Part shown: positions 15,401 to 29,800 of the stretch, one piece after another
How the letters are laid out: each line of letters begins with the position of its first letter
Numbering within the stretch: the first letter of the stretch is position 1
NCBI GenBank assembly: GCA_948099385.1
Contig: CANUEZ040000203.1
Span: forward strand, 2,790,001 to 2,854,000
DNA from: Fasciola hepatica
Lineage: Eukaryota; Platyhelminthes; Trematoda; Plagiorchiida; Fasciolidae
Direction: 5' to 3'
Length of the DNA stretch: 64,000 nucleotides
Position numbers and translations under genes: made by a program
The notes under the pieces: model-generated
What the model was told of the DNA's origin: nothing
Database searches by the model: none
What the model saw: the letters and a program-made list of their open reading frames with translations, nothing else

Positions 15401-18400
15401 CAGCTGTTTGATCCGCTAAGGGAATCATGAGCATTGCACATGGACAGAGCTCACACGGGGACACGAACAAGGGTTGGGGTGAACGATTGTCAGTCGAACA
15501 CCCAAACCACAAGGCTATCCCATATGGGTCTCAACGCTTTGTTCAACATATACACTACATGATATAGCACAATCCCCAAATTGGCTTCGGCTTTCGCTTT
15601 CGCTCTGAACGGTAACAACCAAATTCTCGCATACCGATCCCATTCTATGTTCCATCACTTCTCTATTTATGGGCCTGAGTAAAAGCAAGGCATTGCCTCA
15701 TGAACAATCCACACAGATTGCTCATACAATGCAATAGAGCAGTAGCAGAGTAGATTTGTATAATATGATTCTCCATGCAGGGTGTCCACGGAACTGACCA
15801 TTGAAAATTATGGAAGCACTGTACAGCTGTTTGATCCGCTAAAGGAATCATGAGCATTGCACATGGACAGAGCCCACTCGGAGACACGAACAAGGGTTGG
15901 AGTGATCGAATGTCAGTCGAACACCCAAACCACAAGCCTATCCCATATGGGTCTGAAGGCTTTGTTCAACATATAAACTACATGATATAGCACAATCCCC
16001 AAATGGGCTTCGGCTTTCGCTTTCGCTTTGAACGGTAACAACCAAATTCTCGCACACCGATCCAATCCTATGTTCCATCACTTCTCTATTTATGGGTCTA
16101 AGTTAAACCAATGCAATCCCTTATGAACAATCCACACAGATTGCTCATACAATGCAATAGATCAGTAGCAGAGTAGATTTGTATAATATGATTCTCCATG
16201 CAGCTTGAACACTGAACTGACCATTGAAAGTGATGGAAGCACTGTACAGCTGTTTGATCCGCTAAGGGAATCATGAGCATTGCACATGGACAGAGCTCAC
16301 ACGGGGACACGAACAAGGGTTGGGGTGAACGATTGTCAGTCGAACACCCAAACTACAAGGCTATCCGATATGGGTCTCAACGCTTTGTTCAACATTTACA
16401 ATACATGATATAGCACAATCCCCAAATGGGCTTCGGCTTTCGCTTTCGCTTGGAACGGTAACAACCAAATTCTCGCACACCGATCCAATCCTATGTTCCA
16501 TCACTTCTCTATTTATGGGCCTAAGTAAAACCAAGGCGTTCCCTTATGAACAATCCCCACACAGATTGCTCATACAATGCAATAGAGCAGTAGCAGAGTA
16601 GATTTGTATAATATGATTCTCCATGCAGGGTGTCCACGGAACTGACCATTGAAAATTATGGAAGCACTGTACAGCTGTTTGATCCGCTAAAGGAATCATG
16701 AGCATTGCACATGGACAGAGCCCACTCGGAGACACGAACAAGGGTTGGAGTGATCGAATGTCAGTCGAACACCCAAACCACAAGCCTATCCCATATGGGT
16801 CTGAAGGCTTTGTTCAACATATAAACTACATGATATAGCACAATCCCCAAATGGGCTTCGGCTTTCGCTTTCGCTTTGAACGGTAACAACCAAATTCTCG
16901 CACACCGATCCAATCCTATGTTCCATCACTTCTCTATTTATGGGTCTAAGTTAAACCAATGCAATCCCTTATGAACAATCCACACAGATTGCTCATACAA
17001 TGCAATAGATCAGTAGCAGAGTAGATTTGTATAATATGGTTCTCCATGCAGCTTGAACACTGAACTGACCATTGAAAGTGATGGAAGCACTGTACAGCTG
17101 TTTGATCCGCTAAGGGAATCATGAGCATTGCACATGGACAGAGCCCACTCGGAGACACGAACAAGGGTTGGGGTGAACGAAGGTCAGTCGAACACCCAAA
17201 CAACAAGGCTATCCGATATGGGTCTCAACGCTTTGTTCAACATTTACAATACATGATATAGCACAATCCCCAAATGGGCTTCGGCTTTCGCTTTCGCTTT
17301 GAACGGTAACAACCAAATTCTCGCACACCGATCCAATCCTATGTTCCATCACTTCTCTATTTATGGGCCTAAGTAAAACCAAGGCATTCCCTTATGAACA
17401 ATCCACACAGATTGCTCATACAATGCAATAGAGCAGTAGCAGAGTAGATTTGTATAATATGATTCTCCATGCAGGGTGTCCACGGAACTGACCATTGAAA
17501 ATTATGGAAGCACTGTACAGCTGTTTGATCCGCTAAAGGAATCATGAGCATTGCACATGGACAGAGCCCACTCGGAGACACGAACAAGGGTTGGAGTGAT
17601 CGAATGTCAGTCGAACACCCAAACCACAAGCCTATCCCATATGGGTCTTAACGCTTTGTTCAAAACATAAACTACATGATATAGCACAATCCCCAAATGG
17701 GCTTCGGCTTTCGCTTTCGCTTTGAACGGTAACAACCAATTTCTCGCACACCAATCCAATCCTATGTTCCATCACTTCTCTATTTATGGGCCTAAGTTAA
17801 ACCAATGCAATCCCTTATGAACAATCCACACAGATTGCTCATACAATGCAATAGATCAGTAGCAGAGTAGATTTGTATAATATGATTCTCCATGCAGGGT
17901 GTCCACGGAACTGACCATTGAAAATGATGGAAGCACTGTACAGCTGTTTGATCCGCTAAAGGAATCATGAGCATTGCACATGGACAGAGCCCACTCGGAG
18001 ACACGAAAAGGGTTGGAGTGATCGAATGTCAGTCGAACACCCAAACCACAAGGCTATCCCATATGGGTCTCAACGCTTTGTTCAACATATACACTACATG
18101 ATATAGCACAATCCCCAAATTGGCTTCGGCTTTCGCTTTCGCTCTGAACGGTAACAACCAAATTCTCGCATACCGATCCCATTCTATGTTCCATCACTTC
18201 TCTATTTATGGGCCTGAGTAAAAGCAAGGCATTGCCTCATGAACAATCCACACAGATTGCTCATACAATGCAATAGAGCAGTAGCAGAGTAGATTTGTAT
18301 AATATGATTCTCCATGCAGGGTGTCCACGGAACTGACCATTGAAAATTATGGAAGCACTGTACAGCTGTTTGATCCGCTAAAGGAATCATGAGCATTGCA

Positions 18401-21400
18401 CATGGACAGAGCCCACTCGGAGACACGAACAAGGGTTGGAGTGATCGAATGTCAGTCGAACACCCAAACCACAAGCCTATCCCATATGGGTCTGAAGGCT
18501 TTGTTCAACATATAAACTACATGATATAGCACAATCCCCAAATGGGCTTCGGCTTTCGCTTTCGCTTTGAACGGTAACAACCAAATTCTCGCACACCGAT
18601 CCAATCCTATGTTCCATCACTTCTCTATTTATGGGTCTAAGTTAAACCAATGCAATCCCTTATGAACAATCCACACAGATTGCTCATACAATGCAATAGA
18701 TCAGTAGCAGAGTAGATTTGTATAATATGATTCTCCATGCATCTTGAACACTGAACTGACCATTGAAAATTATGGAAGCACTGTACAGCTGTTTGATCCG
18801 CTAAGGGAATCATGAGCATTGCACATGGACAGAGCCCACTCGGAGACACGAACAAGGGTTGGGGTGAACGAAGGTCAGTCGAACACCCAAACTACAAGGC
18901 TATCCGATATGGGTCTCAACGCTTTGTTCAACATATACACTACATGATATAGCACAATCCCCAAATGGGCTTCGGCTTTCGCTTTCGCTTTGAACGGTAA
19001 CAACCAAATTCTCGCACACCGATCCAATCCTATGTTCCATCACTTCTCTATTTATGGGCCTAAGTAAAACCAAGGCATTCCCTTATGAACAATCCACACA
19101 GATTGCTCATACATTGCAATAGAGCAGTAGCAGAGTAGATTTGTATAATATGATTCTCCATGCATCTTGAACACTGAACTGACCATTGAAAATTATGGAA
19201 GCACTGTACAGCTGTTTGATCCGCTAAGGGAATCATGAGCATTGCACATGGACAGAGCTCACACGGGGACACGAACAAGGGTTGGGGTGAACGAATGTCA
19301 GTCGAACACCCAAACCACAAGGCTATCCCATATGGGTCTCAACGCTTTGTTCAACATATACACTACATGATATAGCACAATCCCCAAATTGGCTTCGGCT
19401 TCCGCTTTCGCTTTGAACGGTAACAACCAAATTCTCGCACACCGATCCAATCCTATGTTCCATCACTTCTCTATTTATGGGCCTGAGTAAAAGCAAGGCA
19501 TTGCCTCATGAACAATCCACACAGATTGCTCATACAATGCAATAGAGCAGTAGCAGAGTAGATTTGTATAATATGATTCTCCATGCAGGGTGTCCACGGA
19601 ACTGACCATTGAAAATTATGGAAGCACTGTACAGCTGTTTGATCCGCTAAAGGAATCATGAGCATTGCACATGGACAGAGCCCACTCGGAGACACGAACA
19701 AGGGTTGGAGTGATCGAATGTCAGTCGAACACCCAAACCACAAGCCTATCCCATATGGGTCTTAACGCTTTGTTCAAAATATAAACTACATGATATAGCA
19801 CAATCCCCAAATGGGCTTCGGCTTTCGCTTTCGCTTTGAACGGTAACAACCAATTTCTCGCACACCAATCCAATCCTATGTTCCATCACTTCTCTATTTA
19901 TGGGTCTAAGTTAAACCAATGCAATCCCTTATGAACAATCCACACAGATTGCTCATACAATGCAATAGATCAGTAGCAGAGTAGATTTGTATAATATGAT
20001 TCTCCATACAGCTTGAACACTGAACTGACCATTGAAAGTGATGGAAGCACTGTACAGCTGTTTGATCCGCTAAGGGAATCATGAGCATTGCACATGGACA
20101 GAGCCCACTCGGAGACACGAACAAGGGTTGGGGTGAACGAAGGTCAGTCGAACACCCAAACTACAAGGCTATCCGATATGGGTCTCAACGCTTTGTTCAA
20201 CATATACACTACATGATATAGCACAATCCCCAAATGGGCTTCGGCTTTCGCTTTCGCTTGGAACGGTAACAACCAAATTCTCGCACACCGATCCAATCCT
20301 ATGTTCCATCACTTCTCTATTTATGGGCCTAAGTAAAACCAAGGCATTCCCTTATGAACAATCCACACAGATTGCTCATACAATGCAATAGAGCAGTAGC
20401 AGAGTAGATTTGTATAATATGATTCTCCATGCAGCTTGAACACTGAACTGACCATTGAAAATTATGGAAGCACTGTACAGCTGTTTGATCCGCTAAGGGA
20501 ATCATGAGCATTGCACATGGACAGAGCTCACACGGGGACACGAACAAGGGTTGGGGTGAACGATTGTCAGTCGAACACCCAAACCACAAGGCTATCCCAT
20601 ATGGGTCTCAACGCTTTGTTCAACATATACACTACATGATATAGCACAATCCCCAAATTGGCTTCGGCTTTCGCTTTCGCTTTGAACGGTAACAACCAAA
20701 TTCTCGCACACCGATCCAATCCTATGTTCCATCACTTCTCTATTTATGGGCCTGAGTAAAAGCAAGGCATTGCCTCATGAACAATCCACACAGATTGCTC
20801 ATACAATGCAATAGAGCAGTAGCAGAGTAGATTTGTATAATATGATTCTCCATGCAGGGTGTCCACGGAACTGACCATTGAAAATTATGGAAGCACTGTA
20901 CAGCTGTTTGATCCGCTAAAGGAATCATGAGCATTGCACATGGACAGAGCCCACTCGGAGACACGAACAAGGGTTGGAGTGATCGAATGTCAGTCGAACA
21001 CCCAAACCACAAGCCTATCCCATATGGGTCTGAACGCTTTGTTCAACATATACACTACATGATATAGCACAATCCCCAAATGGGCTTCGGCTTTCGCTTT
21101 CGCTTTGAACGGTAACAACCAAATTCTCGCACACCGATCCAATCCTATGTTCCATCACTTCTCTATTTATGGGTCTAGGTTAAACCAATGCAATCCCTTA
21201 TGAACAATCCACACAGATTGCTCATACAATGCAATAGATCAGTAGCAGAGTAGATTTGTATAATATGATTCTCCATGCAGCTTGAACACTGAACTGACCA
21301 TTGAAAATTATGGAAACACTGTACAGCTGTTTGATCCGCTAAGGGAATCATGAGCATTGCACATGGACAGAGCCCACTCGGAGACACGAACCAGGGTTGG

Positions 21401-24400
21401 GGTGAACGAAGGTCAGTCGAACACCCAAACTACAAGGCTATCCGATATGGGTCTCAACGCTTTGTTCAACATATACACTACATGATATAGCACAATCCCC
21501 AAATGGGCTTCGGCTTTCGCTTTCGCTTGGAACGGTAACAACCAAATTCTCGCACACCGATCCAATCCTATGTTCCATCACTTCTCTATTTATGGGCCTA
21601 AGTAAAACCAAGGCATTCCCTTATGAACAATCCACACAGATTGCTCATACAATGCAATAGAGCAGTAGCAGAGTAGATTTGTATAATATGATTCTCCATG
21701 CAGCTTGAACACTGAACTGACCATTGAAAATTATGGAAGCACTGTACAGCTGTTTGATCCGCTAAGGGAATCATGAGCATTGCACATGGACAGAGCTCAC
21801 ACGGGGACACGAACAAGGGTTGGGGTGAACGATTGTCAGTCGAACACCCAAACCACAAGGCTATCCCATATGGGTCTCAACGCTTTGTTCAACATATACA
21901 CTACATGATATAGCACAATCCCCAAATTGGCTTCGGCTTTCGCTTTCGCTTTGAACGGTAACAACCAAATTCTCGCACACCGATCCAATCCTATGTTCCA
22001 TCACTTCTCTATTTATGGGCCTGAGTAAAAGCAAGGCATTGCCTCATGAACAATCCACACAGATTGCTCATACAATGCAATAGAGCAGTAGCAGAGTAGA
22101 TTTGTATAATATGATTCTCCATGCAGGGTGTCCACGGAACTGACCATTGAAAATTATGGAAGCACTGTACAGCTGTTTGATCCGCTAAAGGAATCATGAG
22201 CATTGCACATGGACAGAGCCCACTCGGAGACACGAACAAGGGTTGGAGTGATCGAATGTCAGTCGAACACCCAAACCACAAGCCTATCCCATATGGGTCT
22301 GAACGCTTTGTTCAACATATAAACTACATGATATAGCACAATCCCCAAATTGGCTTCGGCTTTCGCTTTCGCTTTGAACGGTAACAACCAAATTCTCGCA
22401 CACCGATCCAATCCTATGTTCCATCACTTCTCTATTTATGGGTCTAGGTTAAACCAATGCAATCCCTTATGAACAATCCACACAGATTGCTCATACAATG
22501 CAATAGATCAGTAGCAGAGTAGATTTGTATAATATGATTCTCCATGCAGCTTGAACACTGAACTGACCATTGAAAATTATGGAAACACTGTACAGCTGTT
22601 TGATCCGCTAAGGGAATCATGAGCATTGCACATGGACAGAGCCCACTCGGAGACACGAACCAGGGTTGGGGTGAACGAAGGTCAGTCGAACACCCAAACT
22701 ACAAGGCTATCCGATATGGGTCTCAACGCTTTGTTCAACATATACACTACATGATATAGCACAATCCCCAAATTGGCTTCGGCTTTCGCTTTCGCTTTGA
22801 ACGGTAACAACCAAATTCTCCCACACCGGTCCAATCCTATGTTCCATCACTTCTCTATTTATGGGCCTAAGTAAAACCAAGACATTCCCTTATGAACAAT
22901 CCACACAGATTGCTCATACAATGCAATAGAGCAGTAGCAGAGTAGATTTGTATAATATGATTCTCCATGCAGCTTGAACACTGAACTGACCATTGAAAAT
23001 GATGGAAGCACTGTACAGCTGTTTGATCCGCTAAGGGAATCATGAGCATTGCACATGGACAGAGCTCACACGGGGACACGAACAAGGGTTGGGGTGAACG
23101 ATTGTCAGTCGAACACCCAAACCACAAGGCTATCCCATATGGGTCTCAACGCTTTGTTCAACATATACAATACATGATATAGCACAGTCCCCAAATTGGC
23201 TTCGGCTTTCGCTTTCGCTTTGAACGGTAACAACCAAATTCTCGCACACCGATCCAATCCTATGTTCCATCACTTCTCTATTTATGGGCCTGAGTAAAAG
23301 CAAGGCACTGCCTCATGAACAATCCACACAGATTGCTCATACAATGCAATAGAGCAGTAGCAGAGTAGATTTGTATAATATGATTCTCCATGCAGGGTGT
23401 CCACGGAACTGACCATTGAAAATTATGGAAGCACTGTACAGCTGTTTGATCCGCTAAGGGAATCATGAGCATTGCACATGGACAGAGCCCACTCGGAGAC
23501 ACGAACAAGGGTTGGAGTGATCGAATGTCAGTCGAACACCCAAACCACAAGCCTATCCCATATGGGTCTCAACGCTTTGTTCAACATATAAACTACATGA
23601 TATAGCACAATCCCCAAATGGGCTTCGGCTTTCGCTTTCGCTTTGAACGGTAACAACCAAATTCTCGCACACCGATCCAATCCTATGTTCCATCACTTCT
23701 CTATTTATGGGTCTAAGTTAAACCAATGCAATCCCTTATGAACAATCCACACAGATTGCTCATACAATGCAATAGATCAGTAGCAGAGTAGATTTGTATA
23801 ATATGATTCTCCATGCAGCTTGAACACTGAACTGACCATTGAAAATTATGGAAACACTGTACAGCTGTTTGATCCGCTAAGGGAATCATGAGCATTGCAC
23901 ATGGACAGAGCCCACTCGGAGACACGAACAAGGGTTGGGGTGAACGAAGGTCAGTCGAACACCCAAACTACAAGGCTATCCGATATGGGTCTCAACGCTT
24001 TGTTCAACATATACACTACATGATATAGCACAATCCCCAAATTGGCTTCGGCTTTCGCTTTCGCTTTGAACGGTAACAACCAAATTCTCCCACACCGGTC
24101 CAATCCTATTTTCCATCACTTCTCTATTTATGGGCCTAAGTAAAACCAAGACATTCCCTTATGAACAATCCACACAGATTGCTCACACAATGCAATAGAT
24201 CAGTAGCAGAGTAGATTTGTATAATATGATTCTCCATGCAGCTTGAACACTGAACTGACCATTGAAAATGATGGAAGCACTGTACAGCTGTTTGATCCGC
24301 TAAGGGAATCATGAGCATTGCACATGGACAGAGCTCACACGGGGACACGAACAAGGGTTGGGGTGAACGATTGTCAGTCGAACACCCAAACCACAAGGCT

Positions 24401-25378
24401 ATCCCATATGGGTCTCAACGCTTTGTTCAACATTTACAATACATGATATAGCACAATCCCCAAATTGGCTTCGGCTTTCGCTTTCGCTTTGAACGGTAAC
24501 AACCAAATTCTCGCACACCGATCCAATCCTATGTTCCATCACTTCTCTATTTATGGGCCTGAGTAAAAGCAAGGCATTGCCTCATGAACAATCCACACAG
24601 ATTGCTCATACAATGCAATAGAGCAGTAGCAGAGTAGATTTGTATAATATGATTCTCCATGCAGGGTGTCCACGGAACTGACCATTGAAAATTATGGAAG
24701 CACTGTACAGCTGTTTGATCCGCTAAGGGAATCATGAGCATTGCACATGGACAGAGCCCACTCGGAGACACGAACAAGGGTTGGGGTGAACGAAGGTCAG
24801 TCGAACACCCAAACTACAAGGCTATCCGATATGGGTCTCAACGCTTTGTTCAACATATACACTACATGATATAGCACAATCCCCAAATGGGCTTCGGCTT
24901 TCGCTTTCGCTTGGAACGGTAACAACCAAATTCTCGCACACCGATCCAATCCTATGTTCCATCACTTCTCTATTTATGGGCCTAAGTAAAACCAAGGCAT
25001 TCCCTTATGAACAATCCACACAGATTGCTCATACAATGCAATAGAGCAGTAGCAGAGTAGATTTGTATAATATGATTCTCCATGCAGCTTGAACACTGAA
25101 CTGACCATTGAAAATTATGGAAGCACTGTACAGCTGTTTGATCCGCTAAGGGAATCATGAGCATTGCACATGGACAGAGCTCACACGGGGACACGAACAA
25201 GGGTTGGGGTGAACGATTGTCAGTCGAACACCCAAACCACAAGGCTATCCCATATGGGTCTCAACGCTTTGTTCAACATATACACTACATGATATAGCAC
25301 AATCCCCAAATTGGCTTCGGCTTTCGCTTTGGCTTTGAACGGTAACAAGCAAATTCTCGCACACCGATCCAATCCTAT
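12489..25378 (+). repeat. Trimer HOR domain A-B-C (1,269 bp), about 10 units
   Basis: Types A, B and C follow one another with a 1,269-bp repeat. For example, A copies begin near 19,034, 20,303, 21,572, 22,841 and 24,110. Smaller groups share private variants. Examples are aaggcgttccc (13,998 and 15,267), gcataccgatcccattc (near 14,361, 15,629 and 18,168), gtctaggttaaacc with ggaaacactg (21,172 and 22,441), and ctcccacaccggtcc (near 22,818 and 24,087). These show that whole trimers were copied repeatedly. The order is broken at 16.5-18.6 kb and ends near 24.9 kb, where a B copy with a C tail is followed directly by A. Confidence 0.9.
16495..18610 (+). repeat. Dimeric patch with A/B fusion monomers inside the trimer domain
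   Basis: Five monomers here run A/B, C, A/B, C, B instead of A-B-C. The copy at 16,495 has an A-type head (cctaagtaaaaccaaggcg) and, from about 16,626, a B-type body (gggtgtccacgg, ctaaaggaatc, ttggagtgatcg). The copy at about 17,343 has a similar A/B make-up. An A/B fusion removes one monomer length, as expected from unequal exchange between neighbouring types. The first fusion also has two extra C bases (aatccccacacag, near 16,555), which shift the recurrent ORF. The C copy at about 17,766 carries gggtgtccacgg, normally a B mark. Confidence 0.8.
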
Positions 25379-26864
25379 GTTCCATCACTTCTCTATTTAT
25401 GGGCCTAAGTGAAACCAAGGCATTCCCTTATGAACAATACACACAGATTGCTCAAACAATGCAATAGAGCAGTAGCAGAGTAGATTTGTATAATATGATT
25501 CTCCATGCAGCTTGAACACTGAACTGACCATTGAAAATTATGGAAGCACTGTACAGCTGTTTGATCCGCTAAGGGAATCATGAGCATTGCACATGGACCG
25601 AGCCCACTCGGAGACACGAACAGGGGTTGGGGTGAACGAATGTCAGTCGAACACTCAAACCACATGGATATCCCATATGTGTCTGATTGATTTGTTCAAC
25701 ATATACATTACGTGATATAGCACAATCCCCAAATTGGCTTCGGCTTTCGCTTTCGCTTTGAACGGTAACAACCAAATTCTCGCACACCGATCCAATCCTA
25801 TTTTCCATCACTTCTCTATTTATGGGCCTAAGTAAAACCAAGACATTCCCTTATGAACAATCCACACAGATTGCTCACACAATGCAATAGATCAGTAGCA
25901 GAGTAGATTTGTATAATATGATTCTCCATGCAGCTTGAACACTGAACTGACCATTGAAAATGATGGAAGCACTGTACAGCTGTTTGATCCGCTAAGGGAA
26001 TCATGAGCATTGCACATGGACAGAGCCCACTCGGAGACACGAACAAGGGTTGGGGTGAACGAATGTCAGTCGAACACCCAAACCACAAGGCTATCCGATA
26101 TGGGTCTCAACGCTTTGTTCAACATATACACTACATGATATAGCACAATCCCCAAATTGGCTTCGGCCTTCGCTTTGGCTTTGAACGGTAACAAGCAAAT
26201 TCTCGCACACCGATCCAATCCTATGTTCCATCACTTCTCTATTTATGGGCCTAAGTGAAACCAAGGCATTCCCTTATGAACAATACACACAGATTGCTCA
26301 TACAATGCAATAGAGCAGCAGCAGAGTAGATTTGTATAATATGATTCTCCATGCAGGGTGTCCACGGAACTGACCATTGAAAATTATGGAAGCACTGTAC
26401 AGCTGTTTGATCCGCTAAGGGAATCATGAGCATTGCACATGGACAGATCTCACTCGGAGACACGAACAAGGGTTGGGGTGAACGAATGTCAGTCGAACAC
26501 CCAAACTACAAGGCTATCCGATATGGGCCTCAACGGTTTGTTCAACATATACACTACATGATATAGCACAATCCCCAAAGTCGCTTCGGCTTTCGCTTTC
26601 GCTTTGAACGGTAACAACCAAATTCTCGCACACCGATCCAATCCTATGTTCCATCACTTCTCTATTTATGGGCCTAAGTGAAACCAAGGCATTCCCTTAT
26701 GAACAATACACACAGATTGCTCAAACAATGCAATAGATCAGTAGCAGAGTAGATTTGTATAATATGATTCTCCATGCAGCTTGAACACTGAACTGACCAT
26801 TGAAAATGATGGAAGCACTGTACAGCTGTTTGATCCGCTAAGGGAATCATGAGCATTGCACATG
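25379..26864 (+). repeat. Transition zone with a 1,269-bp echo
   Basis: New variants appear: ccaagtgaaacc-type heads (cctaagtgaaacc), tttggctttgaacgg, and gtctgattgatttg with tacgtgatatagc. The last group occurs at 25,682 and again at 26,951, which is 1,269 bp later, so a trimer-sized duplication spans the border. The same group then becomes a mark of the pentamer domain to the right. The copy at about 26,225 carries gggtgtccacgg together with gatctcactcgg. Confidence 0.75.
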
Positions 26865-29800
26865 GACCGAGCCCACTCGGAGACACGAACAGGGGTTGGG
26901 GTGAACGAATGTCAGTCGAACACTCAAACCACATGGATATCCCATATGTGTCTGATTGATTTGTTCAACATATACATTACGTGATATAGCAAAATCCCCA
27001 AATTGGCTTCGGCTTTCGCTTTCGCTTTGAACGGTAACAACCAAATTCTCGCACACCGATCCAATCCTTTGTTCCATCACTTCTCTATTTATGGGCCTAA
27101 GTATAATCAAGGCATTCCCTTATGAACAATCCACACAGATTTCTCATACAATGCAATAGAGCAGTAGCAGAGTAGATTTGTATAATATGATTCTCCATGC
27201 AGCTTGAACACTGAACTGACCATTGACAATTATGGAAGCACTGTACATCTGTTTGATCCGCTAAGGGAATCATGAGCATTGCACATGGACAGAGCCCACT
27301 CGGAGACACGAACAAGGGTTGGGGTGAACGAATGTCAGTCGAACACCCAATTCAAAATGGCTATCCGATATGGTTCACAACGCTTTGTTCAACATATACA
27401 CTACATGATATAGCACAATCCCCAAATGGGCTTCGGCTTTCGCTTTCGCTTTGAACGGTAACAACCAAATTCTCGCACACCGATCCAATCCTATGTTCCA
27501 TCACTTCTCTATTTATGGGTCTAAGTTAAACCAAGGCATTCCCTTATGAACAATCCACACAGATTGCTCATACAATGCAATAGAGCAGTAGCAGTATTTA
27601 ATTGTATAATATAATTCTCCATGCAGCATGAACACTGAAGTGACCATGGAAAATGATGGAGGCACTGTACAGCTGTTTGATCCGCTAAGGGAATCATGAG
27701 CATTGCACATGGACAGAGCCCACTCGGAGACACGAACAAGGGTTGTGGTGAACGAATGTCAGACGAACACCCAAACCACAAGGCTATCCGATATGGGCCT
27801 CAACGCTTTGTTCAACATATACACTACATGATATAGCACAATCCCCAAATTGGCTTCGGCTTTCGCTGTCGCTCTGAACGGTAACAACCAAATTCTCGCA
27901 CACCGATCCAATCCTATGTTCCATCACTTCTCTATTTATGGGCCTGAGTAAAACCAAGGCATTCCCTTATGAACAATCCACACAGATTGCTCATACAATG
28001 CAATAGAGCAGTTGCAGAGTAGAGTCGTATAATATGATTCTCCATGCAGCGTGACCACGGAACTGAAAATTGAAAATTATGGAAGCTCTGTACAGCTGTT
28101 TGATCCGCTAAGGGAATCATGAGCATTGCACATGGACAGAGCCCACTCGGAGACACGAACAAGGGTTGGGGTGAACGAATGTCAGTCGAACACCCAAACC
28201 ACAAGGCTATCCGATATGGGTCTGAAAGCTTAGTTCAACACATACAATACATGATATAGCACAATCCCCAAATTGGCTTCGGCTTTCGCTGTCGCTCTGA
28301 ACGGTAACAACCAAATTCTCGCACACCGATCCAATCCTATGTTCCATCACTTCTCTATTTATGGGTCTAAGTAAAACCAAGGCATTCCCTTATGAACAAT
28401 CCACACAGATTGCTCATACAATGCAATAGAGCAGTAGCAGAGTAGATTTGTATAATATGATTCTCCATGCAGCTTGAACACTGAACTGACCATTGAAATA
28501 GATGGAGGCACTGTACAGCTGTTTGATCCGCTAAGGGAATCATGAGCATTGCACATGGACAGAGCCCACTCGGAGACACGAACAAGGGTTGGGGTGAACG
28601 AATGTCAGTCGAACACCCAAACTACAAGGCGTTCCGATATGGGTCTGAACGCTTTGTTCAACATATACTCTACATGATCTAGCACAATCCCAAAATGGGC
28701 TTCGGCTTTCGCTTTCGCTTTGAACGGTAACAACCAAATTCTCGCACACCGATCCAATCCTATGTTCCATCACTTCTCTATTTATGGGCCTAAGTAAAAC
28801 CAAGGCATTACCTTATGAACAATCCACACAGATTGCTCATACAATGCAATAGAGCAGTAGCAGAGTAGATTTGTATAATATGATTCTCCATGCAGCTTGA
28901 ACACTGAACTGACCATTGAAAATGATGGAAGCACTGTACAGCTGTTTGATCCGCTAAGGGAATCATGAGCATTGCACATGGACCGAGCCCACATGGGGAC
29001 ACGAACAAGGGTTGGGGTGAACGAATGTCAGTCGAACACCCAAACCACATGGATATCCCATATGGGTCTGATTGATTTGTTCAACATATACATTACGTGA
29101 TATAGCACAATCCCCCAATTGGCTTCGGCTTTCGCTTTCGCTTTGAACGGTAACAACCAAATTCTCGCACACCGATCCAATCCTTTGTTCCATCACTTCT
29201 CTATTTATGGGCCTAAGTATAATCAAGGCATTCCCTTATGAACAATCCACACAGATTTCTCATACAATGCAATAGAGCAGTAGCAGAGTAGATTTGTATA
29301 ATATGATTCTCCATGCAGCTTGAACACTGAACTGACCATTGAAAATTATGGAAGCACTAGACAGCTAATTGATCCGCTAAGGGAATCATGAGCATTGCAC
29401 ATGGACAGAGCCCACTCGGAGACACGATTAAGGTTTGTGGTGAACGAATGTCAGTCGAACACCCAATTCACAAGGCTATCCGATATGGTTCACAACGCTT
29501 TGTTCAACATATACATTACATGATATAGCACAATCCCTAAATGGGCTTCGGCTTTCGCTTTCGCTTTGAACGGTAACAAGCAAATTCTCCCACACCGATC
29601 CAATCCTTTGTTCCATCACTTCTCTATTTATGGGCCTAATTGAAACCAAGGCATTCCCTTATGAACAATCCACACAGATTGCTCATACAATGCAATAGAG
29701 CAGTAGCAGTATTGAATTGTATAATATAATTCTCCATGCAGCTTGAACACTGAAGTGACCATGGAAAATGATGGAGGCACTGTACAGCTGTTTGATCCGC

